A stretch of DNA of 64,000 nucleotides from Candidatus Accumulibacter sp. 66-26 (GTDB lineage: Bacteria; Pseudomonadota; Gammaproteobacteria; Burkholderiales; Rhodocyclaceae). The notes below the pieces were generated by a model. It did no database searches. It was not told where the DNA came from and saw nothing but the letters and a program-made list of their open reading frames with translations. Both the position numbers and the translations under genes were made by a program. This document shows positions 19,501-27,540 of the stretch, piece by piece; within the stretch, counting starts at the first letter, position 1; each line of letters starts with the position of its first letter. The stretch covers positions 1-64,000 of the forward strand of contig MKUH01000038.1 in assembly GCA_001897745.1 (NCBI GenBank), read 5' to 3'.

Positions 19501-21358
19501 TGGCGGTGCCGCCGTTGCAGGTCGCGCCGGCGTTGTAGCAGACGTCCCCGACGTTGATCGTGTTGGTGAGCGAACTGCCGTTTGCCGCGCCGGTCGACGC
19601 CATGGCCCAGAAGGTCACGTCGCAATAGCCGGCGGTGTTGACGTCGGCGCGGGCGGGCAGCGTGGGGACGGTGAACACGGGCGTCGTGGCGCCCGTGGCG
19701 CCGGCGACGCCGAGGGCGCCGCAGCCGGCGGGCGCCACGGAGGGGGCGTAAGCGCCGCCGGTGAGGAAGGTCAGGTTGGCGGGCAGATGGTCGGTGACCA
19801 CCACGTTGTTGATGGCGGCGGTGCCGAAGTTCTCCACCCGTACCGTGAATTTCACCGTACCGCCCGGGACCACGCTGCTCGGCGTCGCGCTCTTGGTCAC
19901 GCGCAGGTCGTCGGCGACGGTCACCGAGGACGTGGCCGACTCGTTGACGACGCCCGCCGTGGCGGTGCCGATCGTGCCTTGGCCGATCGTGTTGGTGTAT
20001 TGCCGCGGCACGCCCGCCGCTTGCACGGTGCCCGTGAAGTTCACGCGGATGGTGCAGGAGCCGTTCGCGGCAATCGTGGTGTTGCCGGTCTGGGTAATCC
20101 CCAGGCTGTTCGCCGTGAGCGTGTAGGTCCCGGGCGTGCCGCCGCCGGTACAGGTCGGCGTGACGGAGTTGACCTTGAGGCCGTAGGCGAGATTGCCGAC
20201 GCCGTCGATGGGGCTGTCCGTGAAACTGTTCACCGTCAGGGGCGCGTTCCCGTCGTTGTACAGCACGACGTCGAAGGTGTCGCTCTGGCCGCTGGAAAGG
20301 AAGGCGTGGTTGAAGCCCTTCGTCACCCGCAGGGGGGAGCGGACGGTGACGGTGTCGCTGGCGTCGGCCTGCGCCGTCAGGCCGAAATCGTTGGCGAACT
20401 GGGTGCTGCGGTTGATCGTGTTGGTCAGCGCGCCGGTGGTGTAATTGCCGTTGGTGGTCGCGCCGACGACATTCACCGTGAGCGTGCAACTGCCCCCGGC
20501 CGCCACCGTTCCGCCGCTGGCGACGATGGTCGTGGCATCGACCGCCGGGGCGAAGCTTGCCGGCGTGCCGCCGGCGGTACAGGTGGAAACGGCGCCCGTC
20601 GGATTGGCCACCTTGATCGCGGGCGAGCCGCCCACGAGGGGAAACACGTCGGTCACGCTGAAATTCGGCAAGGCCACCGCCCCCGGATTGCTCACGGTGA
20701 TGGTCAACGCCACCGGCGCCCCGCCGAGCACCGCCGTATCCGGGTTCGCATCGGGGCCGAAGCGCTTCGTGAGCGTCGGCTGGGTGAGCGCGTTCACCGT
20801 GATGTTCTGGCCGGAAGCGCCGGCGTTTCTCACCGTCGCGCCGTTTTCGTCGCCGGAAACGTCGTTGGCGCCGAGCGTGTAGCTGTAGGTGGCCTGGCCG
20901 CCCGCCGCGGTACCGGCCCCGGTCACCGGGATGGTGATGGTGCATTTGCCGTCGTCGACGCCGACCTTTACCGGAACGGTTCCGCCGACGAGGCTGATCG
21001 CCTGGGTGCCGGGAACCGCCGTCAGCGTGCCGCCGCAGGTGTTGGTCGCCGCGCCCGCCACCTTCAGGCCGTTGGGCAGGGTCCCCGTCAGGCTCTTGGC
21101 AAAACCGACCGCGGTCAGCGGGTAATCGATGCTGTTGTTGGTCAGCTCGATGACGATGCTGGTCGTCTGCCCCGGATTGATGGGGTTCGCGCCGGATACG
21201 GTCACGGCGGCGGTCAGGCCCGCCCAGGCCGAGGACGAAATCGCCGCGCCGAAAAGCGCCAGCCACGCGCCGCGAACGCACCGGGCAATAGGGCGCTTGA
21301 CTCGGGAACGGCGCTCCAGCGGCGCAAGCGGCTCAATCGGCACGGGCATGGTTTTCAT
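13556..21358 (-). CDS. Giant DUF11/SdrD-repeat surface protein
   Basis: The product has 2600 residues. The start at 21358 is chosen because GGAAG lies 7 bp upstream; the frame is open for a further 45 codons without a ribosome site. An extended signal peptide ends near residue 46 (SSSAWA). About a dozen DUF11-like repeats (NPGAVALPNFSVTD, NTGAVALTGVALQD and similar) run to ~1460. Five SdrD_B-type repeats follow between ~1466 and ~2400 (for example GQVFLDRNNDG and GKVFDDRNANG), interleaved with a carboxypeptidase-regulatory-like domain and a further DUF11 domain. The tail after ~2480 is charged and partly helical. The gene is the first of a tightly linked pair with the OmpA/barrel gene. It is probably an extracellular structural or adhesive protein. 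Confidence 0.88.
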   Translation of the reverse strand: MKTMPVPIEPLAPLERRSRVKRPIARCVRGAWLALFGAAISSSAWAGLTAAVTVSGANPINPGQTTSIVIELTNNSIDYPLTAVGFAKSLTGTLPNGLKVAGAATNTCGGTLTAVPGTQAISLVGGTVPVKVGVDDGKCTITIPVTGAGTAAGGQATYSYTLGANDVSGDENGATVRNAGASGQNITVNALTQPTLTKRFGPDANPDTAVLGGAPVALTITVSNPGAVALPNFSVTDVFPLVGGSPAIKVANPTGAVSTCTAGGTPASFAPAVDATTIVASGGTVAAGGSCTLTVNVVGATTNGNYTTGALTNTINRSTQFANDFGLTAQADASDTVTVRSPLRVTKGFNHAFLSSGQSDTFDVVLYNDGNAPLTVNSFTDSPIDGVGNLAYGLKVNSVTPTCTGGGTPGTYTLTANSLGITQTGNTTIAANGSCTIRVNFTGTVQAAGVPRQYTNTIGQGTIGTATAGVVNESATSSVTVADDLRVTKSATPSSVVPGGTVKFTVRVENFGTAAINNVVVTDHLPANLTFLTGGAYAPSVAPAGCGALGVAGATGATTPVFTVPTLPARADVNTAGYCDVTFWAMASTGAANGSSLTNTINVGDVCYNAGATCNGGTATPPANPSVTTTVVSARKVFHTLGTPVPSGQPILTKPEGTIVRLSIEITNLSANTLTNVTISDTLPTSGAAQLRIANPANASSTCGTPVIDAAPGGTSLGMNGGTVPARANNGIGAAGSCLVQVDVVGPAGTFDNTATVAGTQTYANGTPAAFGPVASNPARVVYDPSLQIVNKTFNPAAVASGGRSTVRVRLNNTGAVALTGVALQDPLPTGMVVANPANAYSTCAGSPTFTAVPGTGSASMSGASLAGNGTCDFLFDVVATGAAAWTNTIPAGNLTADGGIRSQTPTSGVLNLVGAAPLSVTKATNPAALTFPGQSSLLTITVTGGSQPVTNLQLTDYFTADGSAAGALNGWRVAATPNAVTTCPGGAVTALPNGTSVGLSGVNLPASGSCTVTVNVTSVTVGGVSNIIPAGAIRTDQGLSNPGAAMTSLSTQANVGITKQFTPNVVKPGERARLKITFHNPTSLPLADLGVTDNLPAGVTVPSGANPATTCVGGTVGSPAAGQVVVSGATLGAGASCVAEIDVLVAAQGDYVNTIPASAVTATSGGAPATNSQPTSDTLRAKAPLEVHKAIGGNTRDPGNPAGFTTGTASRAPGATAPLVISLRNPNGVALTGVSFTDNLPDGLVLAAPATGAATTCAGGTVVAAPAGTSVRLAGATINANSSCTVTVDVLSNVPGNYLNAIPGGAVTTAEGVVNEEKTQAELLVSKPPTVSKQFSPAVVPANGTSRLTIFLGNDNAAPITLTAALVDTLPTSPDAMHVANPPNLDVASAGRCPGAVTAAANAATVTYANGATIPPGGCTIALDVTAGAVAGTYNNNIPAGDLKTSVGNNQQPANAGVQVSALGYISGKVFRDNNVVPNGTFQSGTDTPIAGAAIELRNGGSCAGPLLATVATDAAGNYLFANLAAGTYSVCQPAQPAGTTNGITSAGSIVGVGGSTGAAGSPTNLTPSTSQIAGIVLDGNGGAGEISGSVGNNFAEVVPSSIAGQVFLDRNNDGLLNGTDSGIAGVPVELLDAGGTVVATTATAADGSYRFDNLLPGTYSVREPTQPADTSNGITSAGAVPNGGTAGTATAPAVLPSRISNIVLPPNTTAGGNNFAEIGNGRTLSGSIFLDFNNNGLIDGNDHGIGGQTVNLTGTDVNGNPVSRSATTAPDGSYRFTGLPEGTYTVTQPVQPPGTSNGTTTAGSTGGTPTPTGTVPSAIAGINLTGANTVSANNNFAEVPGAAPDLAIAKTHAPASFGEGSGTGYFTITPRNIGTVATSGTITVTDTLPAGMTVGAAATGAGWSCVGSVGASAVTCTSALSIPANGTGNPITLHVVVANGLAGQILTNTAVIAGGGEPPGFDGNNEAKDPVPVATTARLSGTVWRDANHDRLLTPGEPAVSGWLVEVVLGGVVVATTTTGPDGRYVVAGLAPGGGYDVRFRDPLTGTLYGRSVTNEQGIAAPPGVRDSTQPNAGTNAGNPAGATPDGGVLSGLTLLAGDNIVEQSLPLDPSGVVYDAVTRQPVAGATVSISGPGGFIPATHLVSGNATQVTGASGYYEFLLRPGAPAGVYTLTVSAPGYLPAPSSLIPACVGTLVVGGVPDPAVIQASVGAPAAGVPLHNPAACVGGLAPNSTQYYFSFNLDVATSANVVQNHLPLDPILGGAIVVSKTSPMVNVTKSDLVPYTITATNTLAATLANIDVQDQIPPGFRYRSGSATYNGFPLEPVVSGRLLDWRNQTFAPGEKKTYKLILVVGAGVGEGEYVNQAWALNSLVQARVSNIGSATVRVVPDPTFDCSDIIGKVFDDRNANGYQDQGEAGIPNVRVVTARGLLVTTDAEGRFHVACAAIPQADRGSNFVMKLDERTLPSGYRVTTENPRDVRVTRGKMVKLNFGATVHKVLRLEVDGRAFAAGETALAAPWTERAAELLQQLRERPSVLRIAYRAGGEANELAAARLAELARRIKAGYAELSEKEKEEGRETPPLVIETESLGGNTKGDRK
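13887..14191. repeat. Second copy of the 305-bp near-identical segment
   Basis: This copy lies inside the 3' part of the 2600-residue repeat-protein gene and aligns without gaps to positions 1-305. Flanking coding sequence is only loosely similar, so the identity is local. Confidence 0.9.
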
Positions 21359-21723
21359 CGCGGCACTTCCAGACATGGCGGTTGCGGGCGACGCATGGCC
21401 CGGCACCGCCCCTGGGGCGGTACTCCGGAAAGCAGGCAGCGGGAAACGGAAACGGAAGGCGAACGAACGGCGCCCCGCAGCGGCGTTTCGCACCGCGGAA
21501 GCGATCTCCCCCTGATATCCGGCTCTTGCGGCCGCTTCCGCAACGTCGCGCGTTGCAGACCAACGTCCTAATTGGCCGGATGTTAGGTTAGACGCCGTCC
21601 AGACTCACGCACGGAGCCTGCCGCTCGCTGACGAAAACTCACGGACGTTCGCACGGGGAGAAAAATGCCGGCGGCACGGGGAGTGGATGCCTCGAAGCGA
21701 GGCTTCCGGCGGGGCAGAAAACC
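21359..21723 (-). promoter_or_regulatory. Leader/promoter region of the surface-protein operon
   Basis: No gene is supported here. It should contain the promoter and 5' leader of the gene starting at 21358. A 9-bp inverted repeat, GCGGAAGCG (21495-21503) with CGCTTCCGC (21533-21541), could fold a 47-nt hairpin in the leader. A short ACCGCCCC/GGGGCGGT palindrome follows nearer the start. I recognise no known riboswitch. Confidence 0.45.
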
Positions 21724-21758
21724 CGCTCTTCATCCGCAGCGCATGCGGAAGAAGAGCG
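21724..21758 (-). terminator. Intrinsic terminator after the response regulator
   Basis: The arms CGCTCTTC and GAAGAGCG with an inner CCGCA/TGCGG stem form a long hairpin 11 bp past the regulator stop. On the minus strand it is followed by GGTTTTCT. It insulates the regulator from the surface-protein operon downstream. Confidence 0.6.
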
Positions 21759-21769
21759 CGTGGCGCGTC

Positions 21770-22489
21770 TCAGGCGCGCTCGGAAACGGGGATGAAAAGA
21801 TAGCCCATGCCGCGCACCGCGCGCAGCGGCAGGGTCAGCCCGAGGTCGGCGGCCTTGCGCCGCAGGCGGCTGACCAGGGTGTCGAGACGATGGAAGTCGT
21901 ATTCGTAGGGATCGCCGCCCATGGCCACCGCCAGTTCCTCGCGCGACACCGCCTCGCCGGCCTGCTGCCACAGGCGCTGCAGGAAGGCCCGCTCCTGGGC
22001 GGTCAAGGGCAGGGAGGCGCCGTCCGGGTCGAACAGCGTCCAGCCGTCGGCGGACAGAGCCCAGGGGCTGGCCATCGTTTCCAGGGCGTTGGCGGGGAGG
22101 GATTCGGACGCCGACAGACGGCGCGCCAGGCTGCCGATGACCGCCAGCAGTTCGCGCAGATCCACCGGTTTCACCATGTAAACGTCGGCGCCGCCGAGCA
22201 GCGCGCGCACGCGGTCCTCGGTCTGGGCGCGGGCGGTGAGCATGATGATGCCCATCGGCCCGAGGCTGTGCAGGCGCTCGGCGATCGAGAAGCCGTCCTC
22301 GCCGGGCAAGCCGACGTCGAGGATGACGATATCGCAGGGAGCGGCCAGCAGGGCGGCGTACAGTTCGCGCGAGGCGGGAAAGCCGCGGACGCCGAAGCCG
22401 GCTTCGAGCAGTGCTTCGACAATTTCTTCACGGAGGTCGGCCTCGTCCTCGACTATGCAGATTTCCAGTCGTCTGGGCCCGGCGGTCAT
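21770..22489 (-). CDS. OmpR-family response regulator
   Basis: The product has 239 residues. The receiver domain has acidic residues at 14-16, phospho-acceptor Asp58 (VILDVGL) and the conserved Lys in MVKPVDL near 107. The C-terminal half is a winged-helix effector domain (ALSADGWTLF through SRLRRKAADLG). The start at 22489 is fixed by GAGGAGAG 8 bp upstream; the open frame extends further without support. It is divergent from a 7TM-DISM histidine kinase starting at ~22574, so the two are likely partners. Adjacency suggests that they control the surface-protein operon, though no binding site was identified. Confidence 0.9.
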   Translation of the reverse strand: MTAGPRRLEICIVEDEADLREEIVEALLEAGFGVRGFPASRELYAALLAAPCDIVILDVGLPGEDGFSIAERLHSLGPMGIIMLTARAQTEDRVRALLGGADVYMVKPVDLRELLAVIGSLARRLSASESLPANALETMASPWALSADGWTLFDPDGASLPLTAQERAFLQRLWQQAGEAVSREELAVAMGGDPYEYDFHRLDTLVSRLRRKAADLGLTLPLRAVRGMGYLFIPVSERA

Positions 22490-22573
22490 TGCTTGCTCTC
22501 CTCGAAGTGGCTGGCATCTCCCGGAATCTCCGAGAGTTTTGGCAGAGGAAGGATCGGAATCCTTCATGGCAGA

Positions 22574-24823
22574 ATGTCCATGATAGCGAAGGGGCGGTAC
22601 GACAAAAATCACCGATCCTCACAACCCCTTCCGCCAACCAGACCCGAGCGCCCCGTGCCGCCCTTCTGCCCGCCCTCCTTCCGCAGCGAATTCCGCGCCG
22701 AGTCCGCCCCCCTCGTCCGCCGCTGGTGCCGGCTGGCGCTGCTCGCCGTCCTGCTGCTCGCGAGCGCGGCGCGGGCCGCCGACTGTCCCGTGCCGGCACC
22801 TGCCGGCACGGGACAAACAATCCTGAGCGGCGACGTCGTCCCCGCGCAAAGCCTGCTGCGCGACACCGGCGGCCGCCTCACCCTGGCCGAGGTCGCCTCG
22901 CCCGCCTATGCGGCCGCCTTCGTGCCGCTCGCCGGCCAGCTCGTCGCCGCACCGACCAGCGACGTGCTCTGGGTCCGCTTCTGCCTGCCGCCGCAAGCGG
23001 ACGACGCGGCCGGAGAAAGACCCCGCTGGCTGCGCATCGGGCCGCCGATCATCGACCGCCTGACGCTCTACCGCCCCGGACGCGGCAGCTACGAGGCGAG
23101 CGAAACCGGCGACCATCTGCCTTTCGCCGGCCGCGAGTGGCCCTACCACCAGTTCGCCTTCGCCATCCCGCCGGACACCGACGTGCAGCGGCCGTTCTTC
23201 CTGCGCATCGCCACCGCCAGCGAGTTGAACCTGCGCCTCGACCTCTGGGAGGAGCACGCATTCCGCACGCTGATCGGGACCGATTACGCACTGTACGGCA
23301 TGTACTGCGGCGCCATGCTGCTGCTCATCACCTTCAGCCTGGTGTTCTGGGTCTGGCTGCGCGACCCGCTGTACCTCGTCTATGCGCTCAACGTGATCGC
23401 CGGCGGCATCCTGCACCTGCTGAACGCCGGCTTCGCCAGCCAGTACCTCTACCCCGAGTCGCCGGCGCTGAACGACCGCATGCTGAGCCTGCTCACCGGG
23501 CCGCTCGTCGCCGTCCATGTGCTCTTCTTTTCCTACCTCTTCGCCGTCCGGCGCAACGCGCCGTGGGCGTTTCCGGCGCTCATCCTGCTCGCCGCCGTTT
23601 ACTTTGCGAGCAGCCCGCTCTCCTTCTTCGTGGACTGGGCGCACCTGCGCCGGCTCCTGCGCCTGCTCGCGCTGCCGATCGGCTTCCTCGGCGTGCCGCT
23701 GATCCTCTTCCTCGGCTGGAAGGACCGCGAGCGGCGGCTGTACGTGCTCGCCTTCGTGCCCTGGGTGGTGATCGCCGCGGCCCAGAGCATCAATCGCCTG
23801 GGCTGGATTCCCGGCGGCCCGCTGCTCGACTACAGCCAGGAGGCCGGCTCCTTCATCCACCTCGTCCTGCTGCCCATCCTGCTGGCGCGGCGCGCCCTGC
23901 GCTCGGAAAAGGAGAAGGAACTGGCGCAGGAACTCGTGCTGGAGTCCCTGTACCGGGTGGAGCGCGAACTGGAAGCGCGGGTCGACTACCGCACCACGGA
24001 ACTGGCCGACGCCAACGCCAAGCTGGAGCGGGAGATGCGCGAACGTCTCGCCCTCCAGACGCAGCTCGAGGAGGCGCTGCAGACCGAGCGCCAGACGCTC
24101 GCCACCCAGCGCCAGTTCGTCTCCATGCTCTCGCACGAATTCCGCACGCCGCTGGCGATCATCGACACCGCGGCGCAGCGCATGGGGCCCGCGCTCGAAC
24201 AGCGGCAGCCGGACCTGCTGCCCAAGGTCGGCAAGATCCGCCGCGCCGTCGCCCGCCAGCTCAACCTGCTCGAGAACTGCCTGGCCGAGGACCGGCTCGC
24301 GGCGTCCGAACTGGCCCTGTATCTGGAAAGCGTCGACCTCCGCGACTTCCTCGTGCGCACCTACGGCGGCAAGGCGCTGCAAGGCGCGCAGCGCCTCCGC
24401 CTGCGCCTGCCGGAAACGGCCGAGTGGGTCGAATGCGACCGCCACCTGATCGACGTGGTGCTGTCCAATCTGGTGAGCAACGCGCTCAAGTATTCGCCCG
24501 AGGAAAGCCCGGTGACGATCCGCCTCCTGCCGGACGCGCGCCCCGGGCAGGTGCTGATCCGCGTCGAGGACGAGGGGCGCGGCGTGCCGCCGGAGGAGCG
24601 CGAGCACATCTTCGGCAAGTTCCTGCGCGGCGAGGGCAACCAGCGCATTTCCGGCGCCGGCCTCGGCCTCCATCTGGCGCGGGAACTGGCGCGCCGCCAC
24701 GGCGGCGACGTCGTTCTCGAACCGGACGGAACGGCGCCGGGCGCCGCCTTCACCCTGATCCTGCCGCGCCCGGCCTGGTTCAGGGAACCGCAGGCGGCGG
24801 ACGCGCGGCTCGCCAAAGCCTGA
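22574..24823 (+). CDS. 7TM-DISM sensor histidine kinase
   Basis: The product has about 749 residues. A hydrophobic signal-like segment (LALLAVLLLASAARA) is followed by a 7TMR-DISMED2-type periplasmic sensor domain, seven membrane helices (~235-440), a coiled coil and a HisKA domain with SMLSHEFRTPLAI (His near 521). An HATPase domain completes it (N box SNLVSNALKYS, G boxes DEGRG and GAGLGLHLA). There is no separate receiver. The start is uncertain: ATG at 22574 or 22580, or GTG at 22655, none with a strong ribosome site. It presumably phosphorylates the divergent OmpR-type regulator. DISM kinases usually sense small carbohydrates or related ligands; the ligand here is unknown. Confidence 0.88.
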   Translation: MSMIAKGRYDKNHRSSQPLPPTRPERPVPPFCPPSFRSEFRAESAPLVRRWCRLALLAVLLLASAARAADCPVPAPAGTGQTILSGDVVPAQSLLRDTGGRLTLAEVASPAYAAAFVPLAGQLVAAPTSDVLWVRFCLPPQADDAAGERPRWLRIGPPIIDRLTLYRPGRGSYEASETGDHLPFAGREWPYHQFAFAIPPDTDVQRPFFLRIATASELNLRLDLWEEHAFRTLIGTDYALYGMYCGAMLLLITFSLVFWVWLRDPLYLVYALNVIAGGILHLLNAGFASQYLYPESPALNDRMLSLLTGPLVAVHVLFFSYLFAVRRNAPWAFPALILLAAVYFASSPLSFFVDWAHLRRLLRLLALPIGFLGVPLILFLGWKDRERRLYVLAFVPWVVIAAAQSINRLGWIPGGPLLDYSQEAGSFIHLVLLPILLARRALRSEKEKELAQELVLESLYRVERELEARVDYRTTELADANAKLEREMRERLALQTQLEEALQTERQTLATQRQFVSMLSHEFRTPLAIIDTAAQRMGPALEQRQPDLLPKVGKIRRAVARQLNLLENCLAEDRLAASELALYLESVDLRDFLVRTYGGKALQGAQRLRLRLPETAEWVECDRHLIDVVLSNLVSNALKYSPEESPVTIRLLPDARPGQVLIRVEDEGRGVPPEEREHIFGKFLRGEGNQRISGAGLGLHLARELARRHGGDVVLEPDGTAPGAAFTLILPRPAWFREPQAADARLAKA

Positions 24824-24880
24824 GCGGAGACGGCGAAGCGGGCGAGCGGGCGAGCCGGGCGCGCGCGCCCCGCGAAGCGA

Positions 24881-24906
24881 CGCCGCCGGCGGAAGGCCCG
24901 GCGGCG
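24881..24906. terminator. GC-rich hairpin between convergent genes
   Basis: Perfect 9-bp arms CGCCGCCGG and CCGGCGGCG are separated by 8 bp, lying between the converging kinase gene and the FAD oxidase gene. There is no T-tract, so it may be a weak bidirectional terminator or only a stable structure. Confidence 0.35.
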
Positions 24907-24937
24907 CCCGCCCGCATCCGACCGCGAAAGGCCTGCG

Positions 24938-26347
24938 CTACAGAATGCGGCCCGGGTTGAGAATACCCTTCGGGTCGAGCGCGCCCTTCAGCGTGCGCAT
25001 CAGGGCGAGTTCCTCGGGAGTGCGCGAATACGGCAGGTATTCCTTCTTGTGCACGCCGACGCCGTGCTCGGCGGAAACGCTGCCCTGGTAGTCGCGCAGC
25101 AGGCCGTAGAGGCAGTCCTTGATGTCGTGCTCGGGGAAGTTCTCCGGCGTCGTGCCGGGCACATGCACGCAGACGTGCAGGTTGCTGTCGCCGATGTGCC
25201 CGAAGTTGACGTATTCGCAGCCGGGGAAACGCGCTTCGAGGCGGCCGCGCAGCGTGTCGACGAAGTGCCCGATGCGCCCGATCGGCAGGCTGACGTCGAA
25301 GCTGGCGACGGTCGGCCAGACCACCGAGAATTCGCCCGAGGCGTCGCGCAGATGCCAGAAGCTGCGCATCTCCTTTTCCGAGGCGGCGACCGCCGCGTCG
25401 GAGATCAGGCCGTCGCCTAAGGCCTGCTCGAGCATGCTCTCGAAGAGCGCCGCGTCGGACGCCGCGTCGGCGCCCTGCAGGTCGAGCAGCACGTAGAACG
25501 GCGATCCCGGCGGCAGCGGCGCGCGCTGCCCCGGAATGCGCGTCGTCACCAGCGCGTAGAAGTCGGCCCACATCACCTCGAAGGCCGACAGGCGGCCGGA
25601 CAGGCGGCGCTGCGCATGGCGCAGCAGGGCGACGACGTTCTCGTAGGAATCGACGGCGCAGATCGCCGTCTGCACGCAGGTCGGCAGCGGTTCGAGGCGC
25701 AGCACGACGCGCGTGATCACGCCGAGCGTGCCTTCACTGCCGATGAAGAGATGCTTGAGGTCGTAGCCGGCGTTGTTCTTCAGCATCTTGTTCAGCGAGC
25801 TGATCACGCTGCCGTCGGCGAGCACCGCCTCCAGCCCGAGCACCTGCTGGCGCGTCATGCCGTAGCGGATGACGCGGTTGCCGCCGGCGTTGGTCGCGAC
25901 GTTGCCGGCGATCTGGCACGAGCCGCGTGCGCCGAGGTCAACGGCGAGCAGGAAGCCCTTCGCCGCCGCCGCTTCCTGCGCTTCCTGCAGCGGCGTGCCG
26001 GCGAGCAGCGTCATCGTCCCCGCCGACTCGTCGAATTCCTCGATGCCGCGCAGACGTTCGAGCGAGAGCAGCACTTCGCCGTCCTGCGGCAGCGCGCCGC
26101 CGGACAGCCCGGTCAGCCCGCCCTGCGGGACGACCGGCTGGCCGTAGGCGTTGCACAGGCGCAGCGCCGCCGCCACCTGTTCGGTACTGCGCGGCTTGAG
26201 CAGCGCGAGCGGCCGGCAGGCGGCCGGCTGCGGCGAAAAATACTCCTTGCGGTAGCGCGCCTCGATCGCCTCGCCGGCGATCACGGAATCGTCGCCGAGG
26301 ACGGCGCGCAGTTCGTCGAGAAGAGAATTGGCGTTCGGGATGGACAT
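24938..26347 (-). CDS. FAD-linked 2-hydroxyacid dehydrogenase (GlcD/D-2-hydroxyglutarate dehydrogenase type)
   Basis: The product has 469 residues, the normal length of this family. The N-terminal PCMH-type FAD-binding domain shows PQGGLTGLSGG and GSCQIAGNVATNAGG, with GSEGTLGVIT further on. The C-terminal FAD-oxidase domain has the metal-site signature NFGHIGDSNLH and the ending SAEHGVGVHKK / DPKGILNPGRIL. It oxidises a D-2-hydroxy acid to the 2-oxo acid with electrons passed to an acceptor; the exact substrate cannot be told. It follows the dmpG gene on the same strand, but a terminator at 26412-26446 lies between them. The start at 26347 has GGAG about 10 bp upstream. Confidence 0.88.
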   Translation of the reverse strand: MSIPNANSLLDELRAVLGDDSVIAGEAIEARYRKEYFSPQPAACRPLALLKPRSTEQVAAALRLCNAYGQPVVPQGGLTGLSGGALPQDGEVLLSLERLRGIEEFDESAGTMTLLAGTPLQEAQEAAAAKGFLLAVDLGARGSCQIAGNVATNAGGNRVIRYGMTRQQVLGLEAVLADGSVISSLNKMLKNNAGYDLKHLFIGSEGTLGVITRVVLRLEPLPTCVQTAICAVDSYENVVALLRHAQRRLSGRLSAFEVMWADFYALVTTRIPGQRAPLPPGSPFYVLLDLQGADAASDAALFESMLEQALGDGLISDAAVAASEKEMRSFWHLRDASGEFSVVWPTVASFDVSLPIGRIGHFVDTLRGRLEARFPGCEYVNFGHIGDSNLHVCVHVPGTTPENFPEHDIKDCLYGLLRDYQGSVSAEHGVGVHKKEYLPYSRTPEELALMRTLKGALDPKGILNPGRIL

Positions 26348-26411
26348 CTGGAAATCGCTCCGGCAGCAGTGCAATGTGGCGTTATAGGGCAGTTCGGCGA
26401 TGCCGCCAAGT

Positions 26412-26446
26412 AAAAAGGGGTTTGCCCGCGGTGCGCGCAAACCCCT
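26412..26446 (-). terminator. Intrinsic terminator after dmpG
   Basis: Arms AGGGGTTTGC (26416-26425) and GCAAACCCCT (26437-26446) form a 10-bp stem followed on the minus strand by TTTTT. This is the clearest terminator in the chromosomal part. It ends the permease-dmpF-dmpG operon and separates it from the FAD oxidase gene. Confidence 0.8.
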
Positions 26447-26495
26447 GACCGGCAGTCGGACGCGCGCCGCGACGGCGCTTCCGTCCTGTCGGGTC

Positions 26496-27530
26496 CTACC
26501 GGGCGTAGAGGCCCTTGGCCTTGGCCAGCGTGATGGCGGTGTCTTCGATCATGTCTTCCTGACCGCCGACCATGCCGCGACGCCCCATTTCCACCAGGAT
26601 ATCGCGCGCCGACACGCCGTATTTCTTCTCGGCGCGCTTGGCGAACAGCAGGAAGGAGCCGTAGACGCCGGCGTAGCCGAGCGTCAGCGCGTCGCGGTCG
26701 ACGCGGATCGGGAAGTCCATGATCGGCACCACGAGGTCTTCGGCGACGTCCTGGATCTTGAACACGTCGACGCCGGTCTCGATGCCCATGCGCGCGCAGA
26801 CGGCGATCAGCACTTCGAGCGGCGTGTTGCCGGCGCCGGCGCCGAGGCCGGCGGCCGCGGCGTCGATGCGATTGGCACCGGCCTCGACGGCGGCGATCGA
26901 GTTGGCGACGCCCATCGCCATGTTGTGGTGGCCGTGGAAGCCGAGTTCGGTCTCCGGCTTGAGCGCGGCGCGCACGGCGGCGATGCGCGCCTTGACGTCG
27001 TCGGGCAGCATGTAGCCGGCCGAGTCGGTGACGTAGATGCAGTTGGCGCCGTAGCCTTCCATCAGCTTGGCCTGTGCGACGAGGCCTTCCGGCGTGTTCA
27101 TGTGCGCCATCATCAGGAAGCCGACGGTGTCCAGTTCGAGCTTGCGCGCCAGCGTGATGTGCTGCTCCGAGACGTCGGCCTCGGTGCAGTGCGTGGCGAC
27201 GCGGATCGTCGACACGCCGAGGTCGCGCGCCATGCGCAGGTGATCGACGGTGCCGATGCCGGGCAGCAGCAGCGCCGACACCTTGGCGTTCTGCATCAGC
27301 GGCACGACGGCCTTCAGATATTCCTCGTCGCTGTGCGCCGGGAAACCGTAGTTCACCGAGGCGCCGCCGAGGCCGTCGCCGTGCGTCACTTCGATCAGCG
27401 GCACGCCGGCCGCGTCGAGGCCGCAGGCGATGCGCTTCATCTGCTCGAGGCTGATCAGGTGGCGCTTGGGGTGCATGCCGTCACGCAGCGTCATGTCGTG
27501 GACGGTGATTTTCTTGCCTTTGAGCGTCAT
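26496..27530 (-). CDS. dmpG: 4-hydroxy-2-oxovalerate aldolase
   Basis: The product has 344 residues and matches the DmpG/MhpE/BphI family over its full length. The N-terminal DMTLRDGMH motif supplies the metal-binding Asp and catalytic Arg. [12 protein letters not shown] supplies the metal-binding histidines, and [12 protein letters not shown] and the C-terminal communication domain follow. It cleaves 4-hydroxy-2-oxovalerate to pyruvate and acetaldehyde, which is channelled to the acylating dehydrogenase encoded just upstream (10-bp gap). GAGGAG precedes the start. No meta-cleavage dioxygenase, hydratase or decarboxylase is nearby, so the source of the substrate in this operon is unclear. Confidence 0.95.
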   Translation of the reverse strand: MTLKGKKITVHDMTLRDGMHPKRHLISLEQMKRIACGLDAAGVPLIEVTHGDGLGGASVNYGFPAHSDEEYLKAVVPLMQNAKVSALLLPGIGTVDHLRMARDLGVSTIRVATHCTEADVSEQHITLARKLELDTVGFLMMAHMNTPEGLVAQAKLMEGYGANCIYVTDSAGYMLPDDVKARIAAVRAALKPETELGFHGHHNMAMGVANSIAAVEAGANRIDAAAAGLGAGAGNTPLEVLIAVCARMGIETGVDVFKIQDVAEDLVVPIMDFPIRVDRDALTLGYAGVYGSFLLFAKRAEKKYGVSARDILVEMGRRGMVGGQEDMIEDTAITLAKAKGLYAR

Positions 27531-27540
27531 CGCGTTCTCC

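Noticed and set aside
21360..21545. Riboswitch in the leader of the surface-protein operon
   Set aside because: Hairpins are present, but no known aptamer consensus (including c-di-GMP types) could be matched by eye.
13772..21571. 2599-codon plus-strand open frame
   Set aside because: Antisense to the 2600-residue repeat protein; a by-product of high GC and third-position bias.
21665..22573. Upstream extension of the 7TM-DISM kinase frame to 21665
   Set aside because: This part is antisense to the OmpR-type regulator gene, which has a clear start and ribosome site.
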